A stretch of DNA of 33,155 nt from 2-02-FULL-45-10 sp046590235 (GTDB lineage: Bacteria; Patescibacteriota; Patescibacteriia; Magasanikbacterales; GWA2-37-8): NCBI GenBank assembly GCA_046590235.1, contig JBKJTY010000005.1, forward strand, positions 1 through 33,155, read 5' to 3'. Of the stretch, positions 14,809 through 22,233 are shown in pieces. The notes below the pieces were generated by a model. The model did no database searches and was not told where the DNA came from. It saw only the letters and a list, made by a program, of their open reading frames with translations. The position numbers and the translations under genes were made by a program. Positions within the stretch are counted from its first letter, which is position 1, and each line of letters starts with the position of its first letter.

Positions 14809-14837
14809 ATAATACCTAAAAAAAGTGAAATAGTCAA
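14809..14837 (-). promoter_or_regulatory. Promoter of the 60-residue gene
   Basis: Minus strand TTGACT (14832-14837), 17 bp, TATTAT (14809-14814). The leader is about 87 nt and contains an AGCTAT/ATAGCT inverted repeat (14741-14746 with 14769-14774) just upstream of the Shine-Dalgarno, which could expose or hide it. A palindromic repeat touches the -35. Confidence 0.7.
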
Positions 14838-14838
14838 G

Positions 14839-14858
14839 CCTGCCTGCCGGTAGGCAGG
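14839..14858. repeat. Short palindromic repeat element
   Basis: CCTGCCTGCCGGTAGGCAGG is a near-perfect palindrome (two positions differ from its reverse complement). Elements of this sequence type are scattered between genes in many CPR genomes; only one copy is seen here. It sits between the typA terminator and the promoter of the 60-residue gene. Confidence 0.6.
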
Positions 14859-14865
14859 GCTAACA

Positions 14866-14891
14866 AAAAACCCTCCGAGCGGAGGGTTTTT
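14866..14891. terminator. Terminator of typA
   Basis: Stem AAAAACCCTCC/GGAGGGTTTTT (14866-14876 with 14881-14891), tetraloop GAGC, A-run and T-run flanks. It lies 12 bp after the typA stop on the minus strand. Confidence 0.9.
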
Positions 14892-14903
14892 AAATCTAAT
14901 TTC

Positions 14904-16709
14904 TTATTTTCGAGCTTGGCGTTTTGCTTCAGACTCGTTCAAGATAACTTTGCGGATGCGAATATTGAGCGGAGTGACTTCAACCAATTCATCTTGGCCG
15001 ATGTATTCGAGCGCTTCTTCAAGACCCATTGTTTTTGGAGTGTTAAAGTGTTCAGCACCACCGTCACCTTTAGAGCGCATGTTGGAAAGCTGTTTCATGC
15101 GGCAAACGTTCACGCGCATATCTTCGCCACGTGCATTCTGACCAACGACTTGTCCTTCATAAACATCAGTACCAGGACCATAGAAGAGAACACCACGATC
15201 TTGCACGTTCACCAAACCATACATGTTGGTTGTGCCAGTTTCATGAGCAATCAAAGAGCCTTGATCGCGAGATCCCCAACCACCTGGATCAGTATCATAA
15301 CCATGGAACATGGTGTTGATAATACCCATACCTTTTGTATCAGTCAAAAATTCAGTGCGGTAGCCGAACAAACCACGAGTCGGGATGATGAATTCCATGA
15401 AGGTTACACCGTTTTCAGAATACATGTTCTGCAAAATACCACGGCGTGTACCCATTTTCTGGATAACAACACCTGAGTGAGCATCTGGAACTTCAACGAA
15501 AACCTGTTCGTGAGGAGTGGTCTTTTTACCATTTTCTTCTTTGTCGATAACCTGAGGTTGAGAAACCTGGAATTCAAAACCTTCACGGCGCATGCGTTCG
15601 ATCAAGATAGCGAGGTGTAATTCACCGCGACCGGATACAATCCAATCACCTTCTGGACCATCAATAACACGAAGCGCAACGTCAGTTTCCAATTCTTTCA
15701 TCAAACGTTCACGGATTTGGCGGGAAGTACTGAATTTACCTTCTTTACCAGCAAATGGAGAATCATTAACCGCAAAAGTCATTTTAACGGTTGGTTCATC
15801 AATAGTGATAGTAGGAAGAGCAACCGGATTCAAAACATCGGCAATCGTTTCACCAATAGTAACATCTTCGATACCAGCAACAGTAACGATATCACCAGCG
15901 TAAATAGTTTCTTTAGATTCAATTTTTTCAAGACCAAAGAATGTCATGACAGAAGTGAGACGAGTTTTCTTCATCTGACCAGCACGGTTGATGTGCATGA
16001 TTTCCTGACCAGCTTTCAAAGTACCATTATAGAGGCGACCTGTTGCCAAGCGACCTTTGAAGTTGTCAGCAGAAATAGTAACAGTCAACATTTGGAGTGG
16101 CGCGTTGACGTCACCAGTTGGTGGTGGAACGTATTTCAAAATCGCGTCAAAGAGCGGCATAATGTCGGTCATGGAAGAAAGGTCTGAAGTCAAACCAGCT
16201 TTACCATCGCGAGCAGCTGCATAGATAACTGGGAAATCTGCTGTTTCATCGCTAGCACCGAGTTCCAAGAAAAGTTCAAAAGTTTTATCAAGCGCAAACT
16301 GAGGACGAGCATCTGGCTTGTCGATCTTGTTTACAACAACGATAATTTTGTGACCCATCGCCAAAGCTTTTTTCAAAACGAAACGAGTCTGCGGCATCGG
16401 ACCTTCTTTAGCATCAACAAGAAGTAAACAACCATCAGCCATTTTCAAAACGCGTTCAACTTCACCACCGAAATCAGCGTGGCCTGGAGTATCAATAATA
16501 TTAATTTTTGTATCACCGAGCTGAACGGAAGCATTCTTAGAAAAAATTGTAATACCGCGTTCGCGTTCCAAGTCGTTACTATCCATGATAGCAGCCTGGT
16601 TAACCTGGTTCTTGTCTAATTTAGTTTTACTTTGGCGCAATAAAGCATCCACGAGCGTAGTTTTGCCGTGGTCAACGTGAGCAATAATGGCGACGTTACG
16701 AATATTCAT
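14904..16709 (-). CDS. typA: Translational GTPase TypA/BipA
   Basis: TypA/BipA is an EF-G-like GTPase that binds the 70S ribosome and aids 50S assembly and stress adaptation. The 601-residue length is typical. G1 is AHVDHGKTT (10-18), switch II is DTPGHADFGGEVERV, and G4 is NKIDKPDARP. The C-terminal part has the BipA-specific segments RRGILQNMYSENG, PTRGLFGYRTEFLTDTKG and MRVNVCRMKQLSNMRSKG. The start ATG at 16709 gives the standard N-terminus MNIRNVAIIAHVDHGK. It has its own promoter, a leader with a terminator-like hairpin, and a terminator, so it appears monocistronic. Confidence 0.98.
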   Translation of the reverse strand: MNIRNVAIIAHVDHGKTTLVDALLRQSKTKLDKNQVNQAAIMDSNDLERERGITIFSKNASVQLGDTKINIIDTPGHADFGGEVERVLKMADGCLLLVDAKEGPMPQTRFVLKKALAMGHKIIVVVNKIDKPDARPQFALDKTFELFLELGASDETADFPVIYAAARDGKAGLTSDLSSMTDIMPLFDAILKYVPPPTGDVNAPLQMLTVTISADNFKGRLATGRLYNGTLKAGQEIMHINRAGQMKKTRLTSVMTFFGLEKIESKETIYAGDIVTVAGIEDVTIGETIADVLNPVALPTITIDEPTVKMTFAVNDSPFAGKEGKFSTSRQIRERLMKELETDVALRVIDGPEGDWIVSGRGELHLAILIERMRREGFEFQVSQPQVIDKEENGKKTTPHEQVFVEVPDAHSGVVIQKMGTRRGILQNMYSENGVTFMEFIIPTRGLFGYRTEFLTDTKGMGIINTMFHGYDTDPGGWGSRDQGSLIAHETGTTNMYGLVNVQDRGVLFYGPGTDVYEGQVVGQNARGEDMRVNVCRMKQLSNMRSKGDGGAEHFNTPKTMGLEEALEYIGQDELVEVTPLNIRIRKVILNESEAKRQARK

Positions 16710-16735
16710 ACAATCTTCTTAATTGGTCTGTTAAC

Positions 16736-16755
16736 AAAAAATCGGCTCAAAGCCG
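16736..16755 (-). promoter_or_regulatory. Terminator-like hairpin in the typA leader (possible attenuator)
   Basis: Between the typA promoter and its ATG, the minus-strand RNA would read CGGCT-TTG-AGCCG followed by AUUUUUU (stem 16743-16747 with 16751-16755, U-run 16736-16741). It has the form of a short intrinsic terminator inside the 5' leader, so some transcripts may end early. The stem is only 5 bp. Confidence 0.4.
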
Positions 16756-16773
16756 CTTATAAAGCTGGATCCG

Positions 16774-16802
16774 AGTATACCACAGCTCACTAAAAGAATC
16801 AA
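16774..16802 (-). promoter_or_regulatory. Promoter of typA
   Basis: Minus strand TTGATT (16797-16802), 17 bp, TATACT (16774-16779) with TGG just before the -10 (extended -10 form). The leader is about 58 nt. Confidence 0.7.
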
Positions 16803-16817
16803 GTCTACCTTAACGAT

Positions 16818-16852
16818 AGCAAAAACCAACCCTTTTAAGGTTGGTTTTTGCT
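16818..16852. terminator. Bidirectional intrinsic terminator
   Basis: A perfect 14-bp stem AGCAAAAACCAACC/GGTTGGTTTTTGCT (16818-16831 with 16839-16852) has a 7-nt loop. On the minus strand it lies about 100 bp after the exported beta-rich protein gene and before the typA promoter. An additional imperfect hairpin (AGACGAGGAA with TTTTCCCCGTCT, about 16888-16931) lies nearer that gene. Confidence 0.75.
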
Positions 16853-16948
16853 TCTAAACGACTTTGAAAAAAGTCAAAATAATTATAGACGAGGAAGAGA
16901 GGAATAATCCAACCCTTCCTTTTCCCCGTCTAGACGTACACCTACCTT

Positions 16949-17464
16949 TCACAGCTCCACCTCAACGCCCAGCGTGATGCCGAGGCCAAAGCCAGAAAAC
17001 TGGCCACCGTGGTGGAACTGACCAGCCACACCTGGTATCACTACCAAGCTGGTATGACCGAACGGTCCGGCGTGTTCAAGCATCGTGTACTGGACCAACG
17101 GACCCACCAGGAAGCCGCCTTCTGAAAGGTGACCAATCTGACTGCAGTATGAAGCAGCAAGCCCAAGAGCGACCGAGTCATTCAACTCGTACCAAAAACC
17201 CATCCCAAGGGGAAGAGTGTAGGTCTGCTTCACGCCGAACGTTGTACCGAGACCGGCCTCGAGATAGAGCGTTACCGCGCTACCGATAGGCAGGTTACCG
17301 ATGAACACCGTGTCGAACGCCAACTCCCTTTCGAGATTGAAAGCGCCGACGTAACCGGCGTTGAATGAAACTGCCCAGTGCGGATGCATTCCTTCCGCCC
17401 GAGCATTGCCAACATTGGCCGACCAGAAAAGAAAAACAGCGAACAACTTAACGAACGCGCGCAT
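16949..17464 (-). CDS. Exported beta-strand-rich (outer-membrane-barrel-like) protein, GC-rich gene
   Basis: The 171-residue product has a signal peptide (basic MRAFVK, hydrophobic LFAVFLFW, cleavage near NARA-EG at 24). The mature part is rich in Gly and aromatic residues and shows alternating hydrophobic strands (VTLYLEAGLGTTFGV, SVALGLAASY, FSGFGLGITLGVEVEL). The last strand ends in a hydrophobic residue, as in small outer-membrane beta-barrels. No specific family is recognised. This is unexpected for a monoderm-like CPR cell. A good Shine-Dalgarno (AGAGGTG) precedes the ATG. The DNA is markedly more GC-rich than neighbours, which points to transfer or an unusual origin. A promoter at 17682-17710 would give a leader of about 210 nt. 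Confidence 0.75.
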   Translation of the reverse strand: MRAFVKLFAVFLFWSANVGNARAEGMHPHWAVSFNAGYVGAFNLERELAFDTVFIGNLPIGSAVTLYLEAGLGTTFGVKQTYTLPLGMGFWYELNDSVALGLAASYCSQIGHLSEGGFLVGPLVQYTMLEHAGPFGHTSLVVIPGVAGQFHHGGQFSGFGLGITLGVEVEL

Positions 17465-17521
17465 GATGCACCTCTTGGCTTTACGCCAAAAACGGGGATG
17501 ATGAGAAGTGGGCTATAATTA

Positions 17522-17538
17522 AGGAACCGGTGGTTCCT
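17522..17538. promoter_or_regulatory. Perfect inverted repeat in the leader of the barrel-like gene
   Basis: AGGAACC-GGT-GGTTCCT, a 7-bp perfect stem with a 3-base centre, lies 58 bp upstream of the ATG at 17464. It could be a protein operator or an RNA hairpin. A TTATAG-like -10 sits right after it on the minus strand, so a second, operator-covered promoter is possible. Confidence 0.4.
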
Positions 17539-17621
17539 CTGCCCTCAAGGAAGGGAGCTCCTAGAAACGAGACAAATAAGTTTATCACTTAACTATCTCT
17601 TTCCTAAGATCGCTCACCTAC

Positions 17622-17652
17622 AAAAGGAGCCTACAGCACATCTTCTCCTTTT
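17622..17652. terminator. Terminator-like hairpin after the reductase gene
   Basis: AAAAGGAG/CTCCTTTT (17622-17629 with 17645-17652) has a 15-nt loop and A/T flanks. It could end the minus-strand reductase transcript or act as an early hairpin in the leader of the barrel-like gene, since the promoter at 17682 lies just before it. The region 17465-17744 holds no convincing gene. Confidence 0.45.
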
Positions 17653-17681
17653 TAAAGAACAATTTTCATTTTCACGAGAAA

Positions 17682-17710
17682 ATTATACATCAAATGAAGA
17701 CGCATTACAA
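17682..17710 (-). promoter_or_regulatory. Promoter reading toward the barrel-like gene
   Basis: Minus strand TTGTAA (17705-17710), 17 bp, perfect TATAAT (17682-17687). It lies downstream of the reductase stop codon. It therefore drives either the exported protein at 17464 with a leader of about 210 nt, or a small RNA ending at one of the hairpins. Confidence 0.55.
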
Positions 17711-17744
17711 GATATAAAAGTGGATAACTTTAACCTTGAGCACT

Positions 17745-18494
17745 TTAAAAAATTTCAAAATGGATATTTTTTGCTGAAATTCCAGCAGAAGAAAGCTTAG
17801 CACGCACATCTTTCACCATTGGCAAACTGCCGCAAAGATAATAATGACCAGTAATATCAGGCACCAAATGCTCTGTGACTCGTCCTTTAAACCCCGTCCA
17901 ATCTTCTGAAGGCTGTGTGAGTGTGATCGTACACGCAATATATTGTTTTTGTAATTTCTCAAAACGGTCCAACCAGAAAAGATCTTCTTTATGACGCACG
18001 CCAAACAAAACATGGTTAGCGCCAGCTAACATTGTTGTCTGTACTTTTTCTAAAAGTGCCGTACCATTCCCCTGTCCGACAATCGCCGTTTCTGAAATCA
18101 TCGATGTACGAGCAATCTGAGTTATCATTCCCATAACCGGAGCAAGACCAGCACCTGTGGCGATAAAATAATTTGGACCAATACTATCACATACAAACCG
18201 ACCCTTGGCACTACTAATATAGGCGGTGTTACCGAACACTATTTGGTCAAAAAATTGGGACGCCTTGCCATCTGGAAGAATTTTAACACAAAACTCTAAA
18301 TACTTATCACCCGGGGTTGAAGAGATAGAATAACTACGCAAAACATGCTTTTCACCATCTGGAATCTGGAATTGGACGAACTGACCAGCTAAAAACGTAA
18401 AATCAACCGGTTTGGTAAAGCGGAGTTCAATAGTGTCCTTAGCAATAGTTTGTTTGGCTAAGAGCTGCACTGGAACGAAGACTTGTTCGGCCAT
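17745..18494 (-). CDS. Ferredoxin/flavodoxin-NADP+ reductase-like FAD oxidoreductase
   Basis: The 249-residue product has the FNR-family layout. The FAD-binding barrel has the RxYS motif RSYSISS (53-59), and AGQFVQFQIPDGE precedes it. The NAD(P)-binding domain begins with IATGAGLAPVMGMI (111-124), later YYLCGSLPMVKDV. The C-terminus is FEIF, a short ending as in bacterial Fpr-type enzymes. It moves electrons between NAD(P)H and a small Fe-S or flavin carrier in the cytoplasm. It is divergent from the SUF operon: its start codon is 4 bp from the SUF -35 box. Two ferredoxins at the end of that operon are obvious candidate partners (inference). Confidence 0.92.
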   Translation of the reverse strand: MAEQVFVPVQLLAKQTIAKDTIELRFTKPVDFTFLAGQFVQFQIPDGEKHVLRSYSISSTPGDKYLEFCVKILPDGKASQFFDQIVFGNTAYISSAKGRFVCDSIGPNYFIATGAGLAPVMGMITQIARTSMISETAIVGQGNGTALLEKVQTTMLAGANHVLFGVRHKEDLFWLDRFEKLQKQYIACTITLTQPSEDWTGFKGRVTEHLVPDITGHYYLCGSLPMVKDVRAKLSSAGISAKNIHFEIF

Positions 18495-18498
18495 AGGG

Positions 18499-18527
18499 TT
18501 GACAAAATGCTGTAAATATGGTATCTT
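18499..18527 (+). promoter_or_regulatory. Promoter of the SUF operon
   Basis: TTGACA (18499-18504), 17 bp, TATCTT (18522-18527), with TGG before the -10 (extended -10). Transcription should start near 18534, giving a leader of about 136 nt. The leader contains two hairpins: TTCCGC/GCGGAA (18606-18611 with 18625-18630) and GCCC/GGGC (18638-18641 with 18647-18650). No gene is seen in 18528-18669. Regulation by an Fe-S sensor is possible, but no known operator is recognised. Confidence 0.75.
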
Positions 18528-18669
18528 TTAGCTATTGTTTAGCGAAAAAGTAACCTCATCGTAACACAGGAATTTGAATTTGACAATGTGGTACTAGCTC
18601 GCACCTTCCGCTTTTTAGAACACTGCGGAAAACCCTCGCCCTCCTTGGGCAGTAAGCAGGGAATCCTCT

Positions 18670-20085
18670 ATGAAAAAAACTCAAACTACCATCAAAAGCT
18701 TGGAACAAAAGCGTTCGTCTTATGATAAGGCCGACAAGGATTTGACGCGCTATAAATCTAAGCCAGGCATTAACGAAGAGGTTGTTCGGGAAATCTCCAA
18801 ACAAAAAAATGAACCAGCCTGGATGCTTGAAAAGCGCCTTGCCGGTTTAAAACACTACCTCGAAACCAAGACTCCTACGTGGGGTGCCGATCTCTCCAAA
18901 CTCGATTTAGATAAAATCGTGTATTTTGTGCGTCCAGACTCAGAAGAAAATACCAAATGGGAAGATGTACCAGATGCAATCAAAAAAACCTTTGACCGCC
19001 TCGGTATTCCTGAAGCGGAAAAGAAAGCACTTGCTGGCGTTGGCGCACAGTACGACTCGGATGTCGTTTACCATAATCTGAAAAAGCAATGGGAAGATAA
19101 AGGTGTTATTTTTGAAAACATGGATGTCGCTGTACAAAAATACCCTGAACTCGTGAAAAAATATTTCATGACCCAATGTGTACCAATCAACGACCACAAA
19201 TTTGTCATGATGCACGCAGCAGTCTGGAGTGGTGGTACATTTATTTATATTCCAAAAAATGTTTCGCTCGACTTACCTCTTCAAGCGTATTTCCGCATGA
19301 ACGCGAAATCTGGCGGTCAATTTGAACACACACTTATCGTTGCTGATGAAGGTTCACAAGTACATTATATTGAAGGTTGTTCTGCCCCTCGATACAATGT
19401 TAATTCTCTCCATGCGGGTTGTGTGGAAATTTTTGTACACAAAGGCGCTCGTGTCCGCTACTCCTCTATTGAAAACTGGTCTAAAGATACCTACAACCTT
19501 AACACCAAACGTGCACTTGTTGATGAAGACGGTGTAATCGAATGGGTCAACGGCAATATGGGCTCTGGTGTAACCATGTTATACCCATGTTCTATTCTTC
19601 GCGGCCGTGGTGCTCGCTCGGATAGTTTAGGTATTGCCTTTGCTGGTCCTGGTCAAAACCAAGATACTGGCGCAAAAGCAATTCACGTTGCCCCTAATAC
19701 TAGTTCCACCATTGTTTCCAAATCGATCTCCGTTAATGGTGGTATCAATACCTTCCGTGGTTTGATCAAAATCATGCCGCTAGCTACTCAAGTCAACGCC
19801 TCCATGGTGTGTGATGCACTTTTGATTGGTAAAAAATCTGTTGCAAACACGATTCCAGAATTGAAAATTAAAAATGAGCAAGTGAACGTTGCTCACGAAG
19901 CTCGTGTCGGTAAAATTGGTGAAGAAGAAATTTTCTTTTTACAATCTCGCGGTCTTTCTGAAGAAGAAGCGACCCGGTTAGTTGTATCCGGCTTTATTGA
20001 ACCGATTGTAAAGGCGCTACCAGTTGAATATGCCCTCGAACTTAATAAGCTAATCGAATTAGAAATGGAAGGAGCAGTAGGCTAA
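18670..20085 (+). CDS. sufB: Fe-S cluster assembly scaffold SufB
   Basis: SufB is the beta-helix scaffold on which Fe-S clusters are built, normally as SufB-SufC2-SufD. The 471-residue product has the full bacterial length, including the N-terminal helical region. It carries the sulfur-accepting site EGCSAPRYN (C237, matching E. coli C254), and the C-terminal cluster ligand region CDALLIG (C381) and NVAHEARVGKI (H409, E410). It is the first gene of the operon, one base before sufS. No SufD homologue is encoded in the operon, so SufB may act as a homodimer with SufC, or SufD may lie elsewhere. Confidence 0.97.
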   Translation: MKKTQTTIKSLEQKRSSYDKADKDLTRYKSKPGINEEVVREISKQKNEPAWMLEKRLAGLKHYLETKTPTWGADLSKLDLDKIVYFVRPDSEENTKWEDVPDAIKKTFDRLGIPEAEKKALAGVGAQYDSDVVYHNLKKQWEDKGVIFENMDVAVQKYPELVKKYFMTQCVPINDHKFVMMHAAVWSGGTFIYIPKNVSLDLPLQAYFRMNAKSGGQFEHTLIVADEGSQVHYIEGCSAPRYNVNSLHAGCVEIFVHKGARVRYSSIENWSKDTYNLNTKRALVDEDGVIEWVNGNMGSGVTMLYPCSILRGRGARSDSLGIAFAGPGQNQDTGAKAIHVAPNTSSTIVSKSISVNGGINTFRGLIKIMPLATQVNASMVCDALLIGKKSVANTIPELKIKNEQVNVAHEARVGKIGEEEIFFLQSRGLSEEEATRLVVSGFIEPIVKALPVEYALELNKLIELEMEGAVG

Positions 20086-20086
20086 T

Positions 20087-21274
20087 ATGCAAAACTTTAT
20101 AAAACAATTTCCATCACTCACAAAAAAACTAGTCTATCTTGATAGTGCTGCTACCACACAAACCTGCGAAGCTGCACTCAAGGTTATGGCCAGTTACTAC
20201 AAAAATTACCGCGCCAACATTCATCGTGGTATTTATGATAGTGCTGTAAAGGCAACCGAGACATACGAAACCGCACGCGACCAAGTCGCCACTTTTATCA
20301 ATGCCAAACGTGAAGAAATTATTTTTACATCAGGAACAACTCACGCATTAAATCAGCTCGCCTACTCTCTCTCCCCACGCCTATCTCATCGTGACAATGT
20401 TGTTTTGACTCGCTTGGAACACCACGCCAACCTTGTGCCGTGGCAACAAATGGCTAAACATTATGGTTTTGAAATTCGCTTTATTGAATTAACGAAAAAA
20501 GGTGAACTTGATATTGATTCAGCTTTTTCACTTATTGACGCGAATACCAAAATCGTAAGTTTTTCATTGGTCTCTAATGTACTAGGCTGTGTCGCTCCAG
20601 CAAAAGAACTCATTAAACTTGCTAAAGCATTTCGAGCAATTACGATTATTGATGCTGCACAAGCTGCTGCCCACCTCCCTATTAACGTTAAAAAACTAGA
20701 CTGTGATTTCCTAGCTTTTTCTGGACATAAAACATACGGCCCGACTGGTATTGGCGTTTTGTACGGTAAAAAAGAAATGCTTTCCGAACATTTAGAACCG
20801 TTCTTCTTTGGTGGTGAGATGGTAAGTGAAGTTACCTACGAAACCACAACCTGGAACGAACTTCCATATAAGTTCGAAGCTGGCACACCGAATATCGCGG
20901 GCGCAATCGGTCTAGGCGCAGCGGTTACTTGGTTACAAAAAATTGGATTTAAAACTGTTCAGCAGCATGAAAAGGAATTGATGAATTACGCTCTAAAACA
21001 ACTTTCCAAAGAAGTACAAATTCTTGGTAACACAAAAAACCGTGTTGGCGTTCTCGCTTTTTCTATTCCTGGTATCCACCCTCACGATATTGCTGAAATT
21101 TTAAACCAAGACAAGGTGTGCGTTCGTGCTGGCAACCACTGTGCTGAGCCATTACATAAACATCTTGGATTGACTGCGAGCGCTCGGATGTCGATTGGGA
21201 TGTATAATATTAAAAAAGATATTGATGCATTAGTAAAAGGGATTAAAAAAGTAAAAATAATTTTTGATCTATGA
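20087..21274 (+). CDS. sufS: Cysteine desulfurase SufS
   Basis: PLP-dependent group II cysteine desulfurase that takes sulfur from L-cysteine as an enzyme persulfide. The 395-residue product has the PLP lysine in FSGHKTYGPTGIGVLYG (K215), the catalytic cysteine in VRAGNHCAEPLHKHLG (C352) and the N-terminal YLDSAATTQ. The long-loop type RAGxHCAxP motif marks SufS rather than IscS/NifS. It transfers sulfur to SufU in systems with that partner, and sufU is present two genes later. Its stop overlaps the next start (ATGA). Confidence 0.97.
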   Translation: MQNFIKQFPSLTKKLVYLDSAATTQTCEAALKVMASYYKNYRANIHRGIYDSAVKATETYETARDQVATFINAKREEIIFTSGTTHALNQLAYSLSPRLSHRDNVVLTRLEHHANLVPWQQMAKHYGFEIRFIELTKKGELDIDSAFSLIDANTKIVSFSLVSNVLGCVAPAKELIKLAKAFRAITIIDAAQAAAHLPINVKKLDCDFLAFSGHKTYGPTGIGVLYGKKEMLSEHLEPFFFGGEMVSEVTYETTTWNELPYKFEAGTPNIAGAIGLGAAVTWLQKIGFKTVQQHEKELMNYALKQLSKEVQILGNTKNRVGVLAFSIPGIHPHDIAEILNQDKVCVRAGNHCAEPLHKHLGLTASARMSIGMYNIKKDIDALVKGIKKVKIIFDL

Positions 21275-21441
21275 AAATAATCTTGAACATCATTATTAAC
21301 GGTTTAGTAACTGCAATTTATTTTTCAATTTGCAGTTTCATTATAAATAAATATAAAAAAACCGGTGTTATTATCGTTGGTTTTGTATCGGGCATAGCCA
21401 TTACAGCATTAATAATGTATACGCTTCAATTCAAAGCATAA
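21271..21441 (+). CDS. Two-helix small membrane protein inside the SUF operon
   Basis: The 56-residue product starts MKIILNIIINGLVTAIYFSI and has two hydrophobic segments (about 3-26 and 33-51) joined by a basic turn (NKYKKTG), so an inner-membrane hairpin is likely. The ATG overlaps the sufS stop as ATGA, and the gene ends 2 bp before sufU, which argues for translation as part of the operon. No family recognised. A membrane peptide between sufS and sufU is not part of any SUF operon I know. Confidence 0.72.
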   Translation: MKIILNIIINGLVTAIYFSICSFIINKYKKTGVIIVGFVSGIAITALIMYTLQFKA

Positions 21442-21443
21442 TT

Positions 21444-21803
21444 ATGGAACTCTACCAGGAATACATTTTAGACCTCTACAAACATCCGCTCAATAAAATT
21501 ATCTTGAGTACTTTTAACGTTCAACACAAAGAACACAACCCTCTCTGCGGTGATGTGGTAGAACTTTCCATTACATTCGATAAACAAAATAAAGTTTCTA
21601 ACATTGGCTGGCAAGGCGACGGCTGCGCGATTTCACAAGCGTCCACTTCCCTACTCACCGACCATATCAAAAGTAAGTCAAAAAAAGAATTGGCAAAGAT
21701 TACTAATGATGAGGTTCTTGATTTACTTGGTTTGAAAAACTTAAACCCTACCCGCCAACGCTGCGCGACACTTGCCTTAGAAGCGTTAAAGAAAATGATA
21801 TGA
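21444..21803 (+). CDS. sufU: SufU sulfur-transfer protein (IscU-like)
   Basis: SufU accepts persulfide sulfur from SufS via a Zn-bound active site and passes it to SufB. The 119-residue product has the three conserved cysteines in NPLCGDVVE (C35 and D37), GDGCAISQAS (C61) and RQRCATLAL (C107). It is somewhat short compared with B. subtilis SufU (about 147) but has the expected order. The gene overlaps the M23-like gene by 4 bp (ATGA). Confidence 0.95.
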   Translation: MELYQEYILDLYKHPLNKIILSTFNVQHKEHNPLCGDVVELSITFDKQNKVSNIGWQGDGCAISQASTSLLTDHIKSKSKKELAKITNDEVLDLLGLKNLNPTRQRCATLALEALKKMI

Positions 21804-22231
21804 GAACAAAAAATAAGTATTATCAACCAATCGACGTAACAAAAACGACAAATACCACGCAAGAAGGCGTTGCGCATGTTGGCGATCTTAAATATTCCAT
21901 TGATTATAAAGCTCCAGAAGGCACGCCGATCATGGCCGCTTTCGATGGTACCATTATTTCTGTAAAACAAGATTCAGACCAAGGTGGTGATGATAGTTTA
22001 TACGAAAACGATGGAAACTATATCGAAATCCTACATGCCAACAATGAAATATCCCACTACGAACATTTTATATTTAAATCAGCCAAAGTAAAAACTGGCG
22101 ACGTGGTAAAAACTGGACAAATTATCGCCCTAGTTGGCAATACTGGCTGGAGTGAGAGTCCACACCTGCATTTTATGGTTTACCTTGAAAGAGAAAAAAA
22201 TAAAACCATGGAAATTGAATTTATACAATAA
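21800..22231 (+). CDS. M23/LytM-type metallopeptidase domain protein without signal peptide
   Basis: The 143-residue product is a single M23 (lysostaphin-like) domain. YSIDYKAPEGTPIMAAFDG (32-50) matches the zinc-binding D (D35) region. H26 may be the first ligand instead of the usual His four residues before D. HYEHF lies at 86-90, and PHLHF (H122, H124) is the HxH motif with GNTGWSESPHLHF just before. M23 enzymes cut peptidoglycan cross-bridges, but there is no signal peptide or lipobox, so export is not evident. It starts inside the sufU stop codon and ends 2 bp before sufC, so it is translated within the SUF operon. It may be a moonlighting or maturation protein, or a passenger. Confidence 0.85.
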   Translation: MRTKNKYYQPIDVTKTTNTTQEGVAHVGDLKYSIDYKAPEGTPIMAAFDGTIISVKQDSDQGGDDSLYENDGNYIEILHANNEISHYEHFIFKSAKVKTGDVVKTGQIIALVGNTGWSESPHLHFMVYLEREKNKTMEIEFIQ

Positions 22232-22233
22232 CT

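Noticed and set aside
15131..16187. Several long plus-strand frames opposite typA
   Set aside because: They are shadows of a strongly conserved GTPase gene and show no domain pattern.
18580..18608. Second SUF promoter starting at TTGACA 18580-18585
   Set aside because: No -10-like hexamer lies 16-18 bp downstream.
20080..21810. Alternative genetic code (UGA as Gly)
   Set aside because: TGA closes sufS and sufU at their expected lengths in ATGA overlaps.
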